A DNA stretch of 64,000 nucleotides from Streptomyces sp. CC208A. GTDB lineage: Bacteria > Actinomycetota > Actinomycetes > Streptomycetales > Streptomycetaceae. The notes below the pieces were generated by a model. It ran no database searches and was not told the DNA's origin. It saw only the letters and a program-made list of their open reading frames with translations. The position numbers and the translations under genes are program-made. The stretch covers positions 124,001-188,000 of the forward strand of contig NZ_JASCXN010000004.1 of assembly GCF_030010625.1 (NCBI RefSeq), written 5' to 3'. Positions 43,665 through 52,392 of this stretch are shown here, piece after piece (position 1 is the first letter of the stretch; each line of letters begins with the position of its first letter).

Positions 43665-44899
43665 TGAGCGCGGCACCTCCCGCCTGGGGAGTCCAGTACA
43701 CGCTGAGCCTGCCGAGTGAGGACGCTGCCCGCGCCGCCGCAGCTGAGCTTTCCGGGATGGGCCATCGTCTGACGGCAGTGCGCGTCCACGATCACTTCCG
43801 GTTCGTTCCGTCGAGCTTCTGGTATGGAAAGCCGTCGATGGATCCGGAGCTGGAGGGGTGGTGGCAGGTCTTCTCGCTGGCCGTCTACAGCGGGTACGAG
43901 CGCATGGCTCTCGAGCCGTTCTTCCGGAGTGAACGGATTCGGGTGGCCCACGTGGCCCGTGCCCACGCCGGTTTTCAGCAGGGGTACAGCGAGGGCCATG
44001 CTGCGACTCTCGAAGGAGTCTTCCCACGGGACGGCCTGGTCCATGAGCAGGCCGGCGCCGACGTCGCCCTTCCAAGTCCTCTGCCCAAGGATCCCGTGCG
44101 ACCTCCGGCCGGTCCGCCGTGGAAGTGCATTGAGGTCGGTGAGCCCACAGCGGTGGTCCAGGCCGTGGTGGCGGTCGCAGAGCGCATGTACGGCAGCGCA
44201 GAGGACGCTCCGGATGCCGTCGGGTGGCTGCTCGATGAGGAGTTCGCGTTCGGCGAGCCCTACGGGTCAACGGGCGAGTTCCTCGGCGATCTCGCGGATG
44301 CCGTAGCCCACCAAGGCACCTGCACCGACACCACCGTCGAGGCTGTCCCATTCCTCATGGAGTTGATCTGCGACGACAGCGTCGCGCCCGGCAGCCGGCT
44401 GGTTCTGCTCGGCGACCTGTTGCGGCTTGCTGCTTCGGGGCCAGCTGTAGAGGTCTCCCTGGCCGATCGCATCACCGCACTCGGGGGTGGCTGGGAGGAG
44501 CCTGCAGCTGAGTACCTGACACGGCGGGCCATCGGCAGCGAGCTGCCGAGACTGCTGTCCCGCTGGGAGAACGAGAGCGATGCCGTCCGATTCGCTCTCG
44601 CCGCCCTCACGGCGCTCTGTGGTTCTCGTGACCAGCGCGCACTCTCAAGGCTGGCCGCTCTCCCGACTCCAGCAGGCAGCTCCCGCGCCGATGTCGTGTC
44701 GCTCGTGGCAGCCCTGCTCAGTGACGACCGAGAAGGCTTGGTAACTGCACTGGACGGGCTGGCCTCCTGGTCGCCCCGCGTTGCAGAGAAGGCAGCCAGC
44801 CCGAACGTGGATCTTCAGAGTCTGGGACTGGCCATCCTTCCGGGCCTCGTCCTCGAAGACGTGGCGTCAGGAACCGTGGCAGAGCCTGATCTGCCGTAA
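43664..44899 (+). CDS. Hypothetical protein with C-terminal HEAT-like module
   Basis: A 411-residue protein in two parts. The N-terminal 130 residues (WGVQYTLSLPSEDAARAAAAEL and RFVPSSFWYGKP) are a mixed alpha/beta domain of unknown kind. From about residue 190 a helical module shares motifs with the protein at 40579 (AVAHQGTCTDTTVEAVPFL; RWENESDAVRFALAAL). Coupled to the DUF1963 gene by a TGATG overlap. Probably an immunity-type or scaffold protein; no catalytic motif seen. Confidence 0.65.
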   Translation: MSAAPPAWGVQYTLSLPSEDAARAAAAELSGMGHRLTAVRVHDHFRFVPSSFWYGKPSMDPELEGWWQVFSLAVYSGYERMALEPFFRSERIRVAHVARAHAGFQQGYSEGHAATLEGVFPRDGLVHEQAGADVALPSPLPKDPVRPPAGPPWKCIEVGEPTAVVQAVVAVAERMYGSAEDAPDAVGWLLDEEFAFGEPYGSTGEFLGDLADAVAHQGTCTDTTVEAVPFLMELICDDSVAPGSRLVLLGDLLRLAASGPAVEVSLADRITALGGGWEEPAAEYLTRRAIGSELPRLLSRWENESDAVRFALAALTALCGSRDQRALSRLAALPTPAGSSRADVVSLVAALLSDDREGLVTALDGLASWSPRVAEKAASPNVDLQSLGLAILPGLVLEDVASGTVAEPDLP

Positions 44900-45086
44900 C
44901 TGTTGACGATGTTAAGCATTACGACTGGCGTCGCAGACACGCAGGTCAGGGACGCCAGACAACAGGCCCACGCTCCGCCGCTCCTCAACTGCCAGACTTC
45001 GTTGGTCATTTGGCTGCCGGGCACGACTGGCATTCCCTACGATGACTGCCGTTGTCCTGTCGTACGGGAGGGCCGAGGAGGGGCGG

Positions 45087-45674
45087 ATGGACTTCACAGG
45101 GGCGGGCGAGCCGGATGCGGCTCCCGGGTTGCGGACGGCTGTTGGGATCTACTCCGGCAAGACTGATCGTACGCTGGCGCGGATCTCGGAGCTCGAAGCA
45201 GAGCTCGCGGACCTCCGAGTCGAGGCGGCAAAGTACGCGAGCACTCGCGATCAGCTGAGCGAAGCTCTCGCCGAGCTCCTCGCGGGTCGCTCGGCGCCGT
45301 CCGAGGACGATCAAAGCCCCCAGCAGGAGGCTGACGCGGAGGGCGAGGACGGCGGTGCGTCCGCTGGTGACGAGTCGGAACCGGGCGAGCCGCCGGAGGA
45401 GACGCGTGCCAGGCAGGGCGGGCCTTCGCGGTCGGCGTCCGGGCAGTTGATGCAGGCGGTCGAGCAGATCCTCGTGGGCGCCGGACGACCGATGAAGGTC
45501 AAGGACATCACGGAGGCACTTGGGCGCCCGACCAAGGGCGACGAAGGGCGGGCACCCATCGAGACGACCCGCGCGACGTGCAAGCGGCTGGTGAAGAACG
45601 GCCGTGCCGTGGAGCACCCGATCGGCACCTTCGCCGCCCGCCGGGTCACGGAATCGCAGGGAGGGGACGCCTGA
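45087..45674 (+). CDS. Coiled-coil plus winged-helix-like protein
   Basis: A 195-residue protein with an excellent ribosome site (GAGGAGGGG before ATG). Residues 27-67 are a coiled coil (LARISELEAELADLRVEAAKY); 68-117 are acidic and disordered; 118-186 look like a winged helix of the HARE-HTH type (LMQAVEQILVGAGRPMKVKD and TCKRLVKNGRAVEHP). This could be a DNA-binding partner of the mobile unit that follows, but it is read toward the divergent HTH gene and may be independent. Confidence 0.65.
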   Translation: MDFTGAGEPDAAPGLRTAVGIYSGKTDRTLARISELEAELADLRVEAAKYASTRDQLSEALAELLAGRSAPSEDDQSPQQEADAEGEDGGASAGDESEPGEPPEETRARQGGPSRSASGQLMQAVEQILVGAGRPMKVKDITEALGRPTKGDEGRAPIETTRATCKRLVKNGRAVEHPIGTFAARRVTESQGGDA

Positions 45675-45837
45675 CGCCGCCGCCCTGAACATGAGACGTC
45701 CCCTCCTCCCATTGCGGGGAGAAGGGGACGGGCTCCGTTGAGCTTGGACCCTCTTCGGAGCCAGTGACGTGGACCCTCGTAGTGGCTCACGCATCCCCGA
45801 GGCTAGAGCAATCCGCCTCGCCTCGGGGGCGCGTGGC

Positions 45838-46197
45838 CTATTTCGTCGTTCCTTGGGACGGGTTTCCCTCGGGACGGGAAGGCCGATTTTCATGCGTACT
45901 GCGCATTCCGCCCCGCGGGTACAGCGGGACGGCGAGGAAATCTTCCAGGCGGGCAACGGTGACGACGTCCGGCCAGCACCGGCCGGCGAGCAGGTCGGCG
46001 ATGGCCTGCCGGTTGACCCCGGATCCGGCGGAGACCTGCCGCAGGCTTCGCTTGTCGCGCTCGAGGGCGAGCGTGAGCGCGCGGGCGATGGCCTGGACGA
46101 CTCTGGCGGCGATGTCGTCGACGGCGGAGTCGGGCCAGGATTCCGGATCGCGGGCAAGGTCTCTCGGCGCGGTCTTGCGGGCCAAACCTCCGACCAT
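45838..46197 (-). CDS. XRE-type helix-turn-helix protein of the mobile unit
   Basis: A 119-residue protein. AAAGGAG lies nine bases before the ATG. A helix (VDDIAARVVQAIARALTLAL) leads into an XRE motif, SLRQVSAGSGVNRQAIADLL followed by AGRCWPDVVTVARLEDFL (residues 51-88). The basic tail has no known motif. It is divergent from the recombinase-like gene by 75 bases, an arrangement expected for a repressor controlling that promoter. Confidence 0.75.
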   Translation of the reverse strand: MVGGLARKTAPRDLARDPESWPDSAVDDIAARVVQAIARALTLALERDKRSLRQVSAGSGVNRQAIADLLAGRCWPDVVTVARLEDFLAVPLYPRGGMRSTHENRPSRPEGNPSQGTTK

Positions 46198-46272
46198 GTC
46201 GATGCACTCCTTTCCGTGAAGATCGCCTTCGACGTCTTCACTGGCTGCTTGTCCAGCCGGTTCTGTTGGTCT

Positions 46273-47199
46273 GTGACACTGAGTTCGGAGGTCTCCAGCA
46301 AGATCCGCGACTACCGGCCCCGGCTGCCGCATCGGCAGTGGGCGCCGGTCGCCGAGTTGGTGAGAGCAACCGTGGCGGCAACGGCTCCGGCTACCTGCTA
46401 CGCGGCGGAGCATCTGCTGTACGTGATCGGCCGGATCGCGGTCTGGGCGGACCGGAGCGGGCTGCCGCGCGACCCGGGAACCTGGCTGCGGACCGAGACG
46501 ATCGACGCCTTCATCCTGTCGGGCTGCGTTGCGGCAAAGGACTCGACAGTACTGACCTACCGGACCTGGCTGCGGCGGGCACGGGAGGCTCTGGTGTGGG
46601 TCCAGCGCGGAGAGGCGCCTCCGGCTCGGCTTTCCTCGCCTCGCACGTCTCAGCCGCCTTATGGGGCCGGGGAGTTGGCTCGCCTGCGGGATTGGGCGAA
46701 TCATCTGCCGGACCAGGCTCGACTCGACGGCCTCGCCCTCATGACGCTCGGAGCCGGGTGTGGCCTGATGCCGGGCGAAGTCCCGCCCATGCGAGGCAGT
46801 CACGTTCGCGTGACCTCCGGCGGGGTCGCGGTGCTGGAGGAGAAGCTGCTCGGCCGGCTCGTGGCGTGCCACTCCGACTGGGAAGGCACGCTGGCCGAGC
46901 TGGCAGAGACCGCCGGAACCGGGTTCCTCTTCCGGCCGGGACGGAAGGTGGCGGCAGCCAAGAACCTCGTCTCGTCCTGGCCTGCCCGCCATCGGCCCCA
47001 CGCGGGTCTGCCGCCGCTCTCCGCTCGGCGGTTGCGGTCGACGTGGATCGTCGGTCGGCTTTCCGAGGGCATCAGTCCGGAGGCGGTCGCTTCCGCCGCG
47101 GGCATGGCCTCCCCTGCCGGTTTGGCGGGCTACCACCACTGGGTGCCCCCACTACCCAGGGCGGAGGTGATCCGATTGCTGCGTGGCCGCCGCTCGTGA
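46273..47199 (+). CDS. Degenerate tyrosine-recombinase-like protein
   Basis: A 308-residue protein that resembles phage integrases in layout: an N-terminal SAM-like helical domain (LLYVIGRIAVWADRSGLP, DSTVLTYRTWLRRAREAL) and a C-terminal catalytic-type domain (LALMTLGAGCGLMPGEV; LSARRLRSTWIVGRLSEGISPEAVASAAGM; GYHHW). The Arg expected after the GxG turn of the first motif is absent, and HxLR is replaced by SARRLR; only the second Arg region and a Tyr (287) remain. It may bind DNA without cleaving. GTG start is the first reasonable one after the divergent promoter and lacks a good ribosome site. Its stop overlaps the DDE gene start. Confidence 0.65.
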   Translation: MTLSSEVSSKIRDYRPRLPHRQWAPVAELVRATVAATAPATCYAAEHLLYVIGRIAVWADRSGLPRDPGTWLRTETIDAFILSGCVAAKDSTVLTYRTWLRRAREALVWVQRGEAPPARLSSPRTSQPPYGAGELARLRDWANHLPDQARLDGLALMTLGAGCGLMPGEVPPMRGSHVRVTSGGVAVLEEKLLGRLVACHSDWEGTLAELAETAGTGFLFRPGRKVAAAKNLVSSWPARHRPHAGLPPLSARRLRSTWIVGRLSEGISPEAVASAAGMASPAGLAGYHHWVPPLPRAEVIRLLRGRRS

Positions 47200-49016
47200 G
47201 GGCGCGACCTGAAGCCGATCAGCTGGCCGCCCGCCATGCGCGACCACGACTGCGGCCTGGACGGCTCACCGAGATCCCAGACTCGAAGGTCGGCCAGCTG
47301 CTGACCGTCCTCGACCGCTCCGGCCTGCCCCAGCAGCTGGAGGACATGCTGCGAGGCCGTCCTGGGCCACCAGGCGTGCGGCCGAGGACCGTGCTGGCCG
47401 GCCTGATGCTCGCCGTGTACTACACGGGCCGAGCCACGGTCTCCGACGCCTGGCGGATCCTGCACTTCCGTCTCCAGCCCGCAGCTCGCGCGTGGCTCGG
47501 CATCCCCGAGGTTCCGCCGTCCACGGCACGTGCGTGCATAGCTGCCAGTCGTCGCCTCTACCGGGGGCTGGACCGGATCACCACCGCGCTCGACCCGGCA
47601 CGCTGCGACCGGCGCCGGCGCCTGGACCAAGCGGAGGCGGACATCCACTCCGCTGTCTGGGACGAGGCTGTCGGCCGCGCGGCCGCGAACCGGCTCCAAC
47701 GGCTGGCGAACGATCTCGTACTGGTCCCGGTCCGGCTGGCACAGCAACGGGGATACCTGCGGAACTGGGCCGGTGACGTGGGCGTGGACGCCACCTCCAT
47801 CCCGGTTCTGGCCAACCCTGATAGCGACCGCTCGGGCACGGCCTCCGTCGAGATCACCGCCGGCTGGCACTTCAGCGGCGGCTCCGACAAGGGCATCTTC
47901 GGCTACAGCGCGAGCCTGCTCGTCGCCGCCCACTCCCGTACGGGCGAAGGAGCCACGAAGGGCCGCCGCGCGCCCTCCTATCCACAGCTCTGCCTTGGTG
48001 TCAGCCTGGACACTCCGACCGTCCGTACGGGCGAGAACGCGGTCACCGTGTTGAAGCACCTCGCCGAGCTTCGACTGCCGACAGGTATCTGTGCCGCAGA
48101 TCGGGCCTACACCGGCTGCTCGCCGGAGAACTTTCAGGTTCCGGTACGCCGACTCGGCTACCGCCTGGCCCTGGACTACAAGGCGGCCGACCGTGGCATC
48201 CAGGGCAGCTGGCAAGGAGCCGTACTGATCGACGGCTCCCTCGCCTGCCCACACATCCCCAACGCCCTGGCTCAGGCCACTCACGGCATGGACGACAAGA
48301 CCTTCCGCCGACGGCTCGATGAACTGAAACCGGTGGCCGCCGAGCGGCTGCCCTACTTCCTCAAGCTCAAGCAGAACGCCGACGCCCGTGGAACCGTGCG
48401 CCTGCAGTGCCCGGCGGCCGGACCGTCCCCTTCGGTGAACTGTCCACGCCGAGAACGCCTCCGCCCTACTCGACCGACCGCCTCGGGCCCGCCTCAGACC
48501 GTGATCAAACTGGCGGATCTCCGCTCTCGCGCCAGCCACGCCTCGGCTCGCCCGACCATCCAGCTCCCTGACAGAGAGTGGACGGACCCTCCCGGCAAGG
48601 AGGCGCTGCCCGCCGTCTGCGGGGCCTCCGCGATCAGCGTCCCCGCCGACGCGGCCGGAGACCTGAAGATCGCAAAGTTCCGACAGGACAGTCACTACCT
48701 CAGCCCCGCCTGGGACCGGATCTACAAGCCGATCCGCTCCCACAACGAGGGGCTCAACGGTCGTCTCAAGAGCGCCGACATGAACATCGGGAACCCCATG
48801 CACCGCCGAGCGCCCGGCCAGGTGGCCCAGACGATCCTCATCGCGATCATGGTGACAATCGGAAACCTGGACATCCTGGAAACCTGGCTCTACGAGCGCA
48901 CCGGCAGCCGACTCTCCGACGCCGACTTCGAATCCGTTCCAGCTGCCCCAGATCATGACCTGGCGTACATGCCCACCCCACTCGACATGGGGCGGCATCC
49001 GCCGGCCAACCTCTGA
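47196..49016 (+). CDS. DDE transposase-like protein
   Basis: A 606-residue protein, starting at GTG inside the recombinase stop (GTGA). An N-terminal helical region (VRPRTVLAGLMLAVYYTGRATVSDAWRIL) precedes an RNase H-like transposase core. The acidic residues follow the DDE order: Asp198 in GVDATSIP, Asp302 in AADRAYTG and Glu518 in HNEGLNGRLKS, each in a typical setting for IS4/IS5/IS1182-type enzymes. Residues 405-470 are an Arg/Pro/Ser-rich insert. No clear terminal inverted repeats were found by eye, so mobility is unproven. A catalytic core with no visible inactivating change suggests it could be functional. Confidence 0.75.
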   Translation: MRARPEADQLAARHARPRLRPGRLTEIPDSKVGQLLTVLDRSGLPQQLEDMLRGRPGPPGVRPRTVLAGLMLAVYYTGRATVSDAWRILHFRLQPAARAWLGIPEVPPSTARACIAASRRLYRGLDRITTALDPARCDRRRRLDQAEADIHSAVWDEAVGRAAANRLQRLANDLVLVPVRLAQQRGYLRNWAGDVGVDATSIPVLANPDSDRSGTASVEITAGWHFSGGSDKGIFGYSASLLVAAHSRTGEGATKGRRAPSYPQLCLGVSLDTPTVRTGENAVTVLKHLAELRLPTGICAADRAYTGCSPENFQVPVRRLGYRLALDYKAADRGIQGSWQGAVLIDGSLACPHIPNALAQATHGMDDKTFRRRLDELKPVAAERLPYFLKLKQNADARGTVRLQCPAAGPSPSVNCPRRERLRPTRPTASGPPQTVIKLADLRSRASHASARPTIQLPDREWTDPPGKEALPAVCGASAISVPADAAGDLKIAKFRQDSHYLSPAWDRIYKPIRSHNEGLNGRLKSADMNIGNPMHRRAPGQVAQTILIAIMVTIGNLDILETWLYERTGSRLSDADFESVPAAPDHDLAYMPTPLDMGRHPPANL

Positions 49017-49164
49017 TCGGGCAGCGTCACAGCCGCACAGCACCATCACCAGCCCCGGGCGACCGGGGCCGGTTCGCACGCCCCGGCAGCGGTGAGGCAC
49101 CTGCCGAGCAACCCGCCAGACCCGATACGCCGCCATCCACCACCCCGAACAGGCATCGAACGAC

Positions 49165-49216
49165 CCCGAAACGACGAAGATCCCGCCCGATCTTGCGATC
49201 GGACGGGATCTCGTCA
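49165..49216 (-). terminator. tRNA-Ala terminator, right copy of the 52-bp repeat
   Basis: On the minus strand GACGAGATCCCGTCCGATC, a GCAA loop, and the complementary arm form a hairpin of about 19 pairs followed by GTTTC, 32 bases past the tRNA 3' end. A 50/52 identical direct copy lies at 39335-39386, bracketing 9.8 kb of accessory genes. Confidence 0.8.
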
Positions 49217-49247
49217 ACGTTCCTGAGAGCTACTCAAGAACAATCGC

Positions 49248-49324
49248 TGGTGGACCTGAGGGGATTCGAACCCCTGACCCCCTCGATGCGAACGAGGTGC
49301 GCTACCGGACTGCGCCACAGGCCC
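49248..49324 (-). tRNA. tRNA-Ala (anticodon CGC)
   Basis: On the minus strand the sequence starts GGGCCTGTGGCGCAGTCCGG, has the anticodon stem CTCG/CGAG with loop TTCGCAT (anticodon CGC, reading GCG), the T arm AGGGGTTCGAATCCCCT, an acceptor stem closing GGGCCTG with CAGGTCC, discriminator A and encoded CCA. All cloverleaf stems pair. The gene is followed by a strong terminator and marks the right border of the accessory segment. Confidence 0.95.
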
Positions 49325-49411
49325 CTGCGACGTGTGAAACATTAGCATCCCGATCGACGAGAAGAAAAATCGCTTCCGCCGCAGGTCGGGCGGGGGCCCG
49401 GCCGGTCGTGC

Positions 49412-50449
49412 TCATTCGTTGGCGGCGCGGGGGCGCTCGTCGTCGGTGGGGTCGGCGTACTGGTCGAAGAGGGGGGTGCGGCCTTGGTCGCGGCCGCGGC
49501 GCGGGGGGGCCGGGCGGCGGCGGGGGGCCGGGGAGGCGGGCGGGGGCTGCTCGGCGGCCGTGGAGGAGCGGGCCGCGCTCCAGGTCTCCGGGTCGGTGAC
49601 GTCCACGCCGTTGGAGGCCCGGGGGGCGACCGGCGCGGTGACGTACGTGGGGAGCGGCACCGGCACCGGGTCCCAGCTGTCGCCGCGGGCCGGGCCGCGC
49701 TCGCGCTGCTGGTCCACCCACTCCGCGTGGTCGGTCTGCTCGACCAGGGCGCGCCGGTCGGCCTCCTGCGGGGAGACGGCGGGGGCGGGCGAGGGCTCCG
49801 GGGCGGGGGCGGCCGCGCGGCTCTCGCGGAGGCGGGCGGCGGCGGCCTCGGCGCGGCGCCGGTCCATCACGTAGACGAAGCGGCGGCGCTCCTGGGCGCG
49901 CAGGTGGACGATGTAGGCGCTGAGCAGCACGGCGGGGACGCCCGGCGCCCACAGGAACGCGATGCCGCCGACGGCGGCGACCACGGCCCCGAGGGTGAAG
50001 GCGGAGAAGAGCATGATCGTGGTGCGCCGGCGGCGCGCCAGGACCTTGCCGCGGCGGGCCCGCTCGGCGGCGCCGGCGGCGGCCTGGCGGGCGGGGGCCG
50101 GCGCGGGCGCCGGGGCCGGTTCCGGCTCGGGTTCGGGCAGCACGAGGCGCGCCTCGGTCCTGGCCGGAGGCGCGGAGAAGGCCCGGACGTCGACCGAGCT
50201 CAGATGCTCGGTCGCCGCGTCCGGGTCCACGTCGGGCGTCGCGTCCCGGGCCGTACGGTCCCGCTCACGGAGCTCCTTGGCGTACCGGCGCTCCATGCCC
50301 GCCCGTCCGGACAGCAGCCGGATGGCGGTGCTGAAGCGTTCCGTCGGACGGGCTTCGTTCAGCTCGTCCTGCCTGCGGAGCCACATCGGCACCAAGTAGG
50401 CGGCCCAGGCCCCGACGATGACTGCGTAGATGAGGCCGCTGCTGCTCAC
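49412..50449 (-). CDS. glpR: GlpR-type membrane protein (receptor of gephyrin-like Glp)
   Basis: A 345-residue actinobacterial membrane protein. Residues 5-23 form the first helix (LIYAVIVGAWAAYLVPMWL), then a cytoplasmic Arg/Asp-rich stretch with an AP-repeat linker (PEPEPEPAPAPAPAPA), a second hydrophobic region at about 148-185 and a long disordered tail. This organisation and the neighbourhood with a MoeA homologue, RimJ and GalU match GlpR of Corynebacterium, the membrane partner of Glp in the divisome. In Streptomyces a role in septation is inferred by homology. It is preceded by a 154-bp gap from the rimJ gene. Confidence 0.8.
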   Translation of the reverse strand: MSSSGLIYAVIVGAWAAYLVPMWLRRQDELNEARPTERFSTAIRLLSGRAGMERRYAKELRERDRTARDATPDVDPDAATEHLSSVDVRAFSAPPARTEARLVLPEPEPEPAPAPAPAPARQAAAGAAERARRGKVLARRRRTTIMLFSAFTLGAVVAAVGGIAFLWAPGVPAVLLSAYIVHLRAQERRRFVYVMDRRRAEAAAARLRESRAAAPAPEPSPAPAVSPQEADRRALVEQTDHAEWVDQQRERGPARGDSWDPVPVPLPTYVTAPVAPRASNGVDVTDPETWSAARSSTAAEQPPPASPAPRRRPAPPRRGRDQGRTPLFDQYADPTDDERPRAANE

Positions 50450-50603
50450 GTCTCACACGGTAGAGGTGTTCGCGACGGGGCATCGGCCAATTGGGCCGGT
50501 GTGTCGCACGATCTGGCTGATATCACTGAACTTTTTTGTGATTGTTCAGATCGAGCGGTGTTCATATGCCGCTGGAATTCGAACAGTTATGTGATTTACG
50601 GGT

Positions 50604-51224
50604 TCAGGCGGCGTCCCGGCGTCGCGTGCGGTGCCAGCGGGCGAGCAGCCCCTCCGAAATCTCCTCCACCGTCAGCGCGAAGACCAGGTGGTCCCGCCAG
50701 GCCCCGTCGATGTGCAGATAACGCGGCCGCAATCCCTCTTCCCGGAAACCGAGTTTCTCCACCACCCGGCGCGAGGGGCCGTTCTCCGGCCGGATGCAGA
50801 CCTCCATGCGGTGCAGCCCCACCGTCCGGAAACAGTGGTCGACGGCGAGCGCGACCGCCGTCGGCATCACTCCGCGCCCGGCGACCTCGCTGTCCACCCA
50901 GTAGCCCACGTGCCCCGAGCACATCGACCCCCAGGTGATCCCGGCCACCGTCAGCTGCCCGGCCATCCGCCCCCGGTACTCGATGACGAACGGCAGCATC
51001 CGCCCCGCGTTCGCCTCCGCCCGCAGGTGGCGCACCATCTGACGGTACGTGGGGCGCTGGGCGGGCGGCATGCCCGGCGCGGGCGGCGGGACCGTCGCCT
51101 CCCAGGGGCGCAGCCACTCGCGGTTGCGGCGGTTCACCTCCCGCCACTCCTTCTGGTCGCGCATCCTTATCGGGCGGAGCAGTACGTCTCCGTCGACGAG
51201 GACGACCGGCCAGGCCGCGGTCAT
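50604..51224 (-). CDS. GNAT-family acetyltransferase, RimJ type
   Basis: A 206-residue acetyltransferase with VLLRPIRMRDQKEW at the start, GYWVDSEVAGRGVMPTAVAL (acetyl-CoA loop, about 111-130) and RPENGPSRRVVEKLGFREEG. Its ATG overlaps the mogA stop by four bases, so it is cotranslated with the molybdopterin genes. RimJ acetylates ribosomal protein S5 in E. coli; here the substrate is unproven. The same gene is a neighbour of glp and glpR in other actinobacteria. Confidence 0.88.
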   Translation of the reverse strand: MTAAWPVVLVDGDVLLRPIRMRDQKEWREVNRRNREWLRPWEATVPPPAPGMPPAQRPTYRQMVRHLRAEANAGRMLPFVIEYRGRMAGQLTVAGITWGSMCSGHVGYWVDSEVAGRGVMPTAVALAVDHCFRTVGLHRMEVCIRPENGPSRRVVEKLGFREEGLRPRYLHIDGAWRDHLVFALTVEEISEGLLARWHRTRRRDAA

Positions 51225-51841
51225 GACGCCGGGCCCGCTTCCACCGGTCTCGGGTGGTCGCCGCCGCGGATCTGGTCCACGGCGTGCCGCAGCAACGGCT
51301 CCAGGACGGCGAGCCCGTCCCGTACCCCGCCGGTCGAACCCGGCAGGTTCACGATCAGCGTCCCGCCCGCGACCCCGGCGAGGCCGCGCGAGAGCGCCGC
51401 CGTCGGCACCTTCTCCCGGCCGTACGCCCGGATCGCCTCCGGGATGCCGGGGATCTCCCGCTCCAGGACGCGGGCGGTGACCTCGGGCGTCTCGTCGGTC
51501 GGTGAGATCCCCGTCCCGCCGGTCGTCAGGATGACGTCGTACCCGGCCGCGATCCCGGCCCGCAGCGCCGCCTCGACCGGCGCCCCGTCCGGGACGACCT
51601 GCGGGCCGTCGACCGCGAAGCCCATCCCGCGCAGGCCCTCGGCGATCAGCGGACCACCCTTGTCCTCGTAGACCCCGGCCGCCGCCCGGTTGGAGGCGGT
51701 GACGACGAGGGCCGCGTACGGCGCGACCAGGGCGCCGCCGGTGTCCGGGCCGAGCGCCGCCGGAGCGGGCCCGGACTCGTGCGCGCCCGGAGCGGGCTTC
51801 TCGGGCTCGTGCGCGCCCGCCACCCGGCCGCCGCGGGTCAC
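51221..51841 (-). CDS. mog: Molybdopterin adenylyltransferase MogA/MoaB family
   Basis: A 206-residue protein that adenylates molybdopterin before metal insertion. A 45-residue Pro/Gly-rich N-terminal extension precedes the MoCF domain: [37 protein letters not shown] (about 117-133) and [14 protein letters not shown]. The GTG start overlaps the moaC stop (GTGA) and its stop overlaps the rimJ start (ATGA). The extension is an oddity; later starts exist but would lose coupling. Confidence 0.9.
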   Translation of the reverse strand: MTRGGRVAGAHEPEKPAPGAHESGPAPAALGPDTGGALVAPYAALVVTASNRAAAGVYEDKGGPLIAEGLRGMGFAVDGPQVVPDGAPVEAALRAGIAAGYDVILTTGGTGISPTDETPEVTARVLEREIPGIPEAIRAYGREKVPTAALSRGLAGVAGGTLIVNLPGSTGGVRDGLAVLEPLLRHAVDQIRGGDHPRPVEAGPAS

Positions 51842-52335
51842 GCCGCGCCCTCCGTGTCCGTCCTGGTCCAGTGGCCCGACTTGCCGCCGGTCTTCTCCTC
51901 GACCCGTACGTCGGAGATGACCGCGCCCTTGTCGACCGCCTTCACCATGTCCACGACCGTCAGCGCGGCCACCGAGACCGCCGTCAGGGCCTCCATCTCG
52001 ACGCCCGTGCGGTCCGTGGTCTTCACGGTCGCCAGGATCTCCACGGCGTCGTCCGCGACCGACAGGTCGAGCGTCACGCCGGAGACGGCCAGCGGGTGGC
52101 AGAGCGGGATGAGGTCCGGCGTCCTCTTCGCGCCCATGATCCCGGCGATGCGGGCGGTGGCCAGCGCGTCGCCCTTCGGGACGCCCTCGCCGCGCAGCAG
52201 CTCGATGACGCGCGGCGAGACGAGGACCCGCCCGCTGGCCCGCGCGGTGCGGGCCGTGACGTCCTTGGCGGAGACGTCGACCATGCGGGCCGCCCCCGCC
52301 TCGTCGATGTGGGTGAGACCTTGCTGCGTGCTCAT
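51838..52335 (-). CDS. moaC: Cyclic pyranopterin monophosphate synthase MoaC
   Basis: A 165-residue enzyme that forms cyclic pyranopterin monophosphate from the MoaA product. The family motifs are complete: [19 protein letters not shown] at the start, [17 protein letters not shown] (about 75-91), [21 protein letters not shown] and [13 protein letters not shown] with the catalytic Asp-Lys. ATG start chosen to fit the family N-terminus; an in-frame start 36 bases upstream is less likely. No moaA is visible in the window. Confidence 0.95.
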   Translation of the reverse strand: MSTQQGLTHIDEAGAARMVDVSAKDVTARTARASGRVLVSPRVIELLRGEGVPKGDALATARIAGIMGAKRTPDLIPLCHPLAVSGVTLDLSVADDAVEILATVKTTDRTGVEMEALTAVSVAALTVVDMVKAVDKGAVISDVRVEEKTGGKSGHWTRTDTEGAA

Positions 52336-52392
52336 GGCCGTGACACTCCCGGTCGCTGTGTGGGACTGCACCGTACCCCCACCCGCTCCTCC

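Noticed and set aside
39335..49324. Classical tRNA-integrated element with a duplicated tRNA 3' end
   Set aside because: The repeat covers the terminator, not the tRNA; only nine bases next to the tRNA 3' end recur and at a different spacing, and the recombinase-like protein lacks key catalytic residues.
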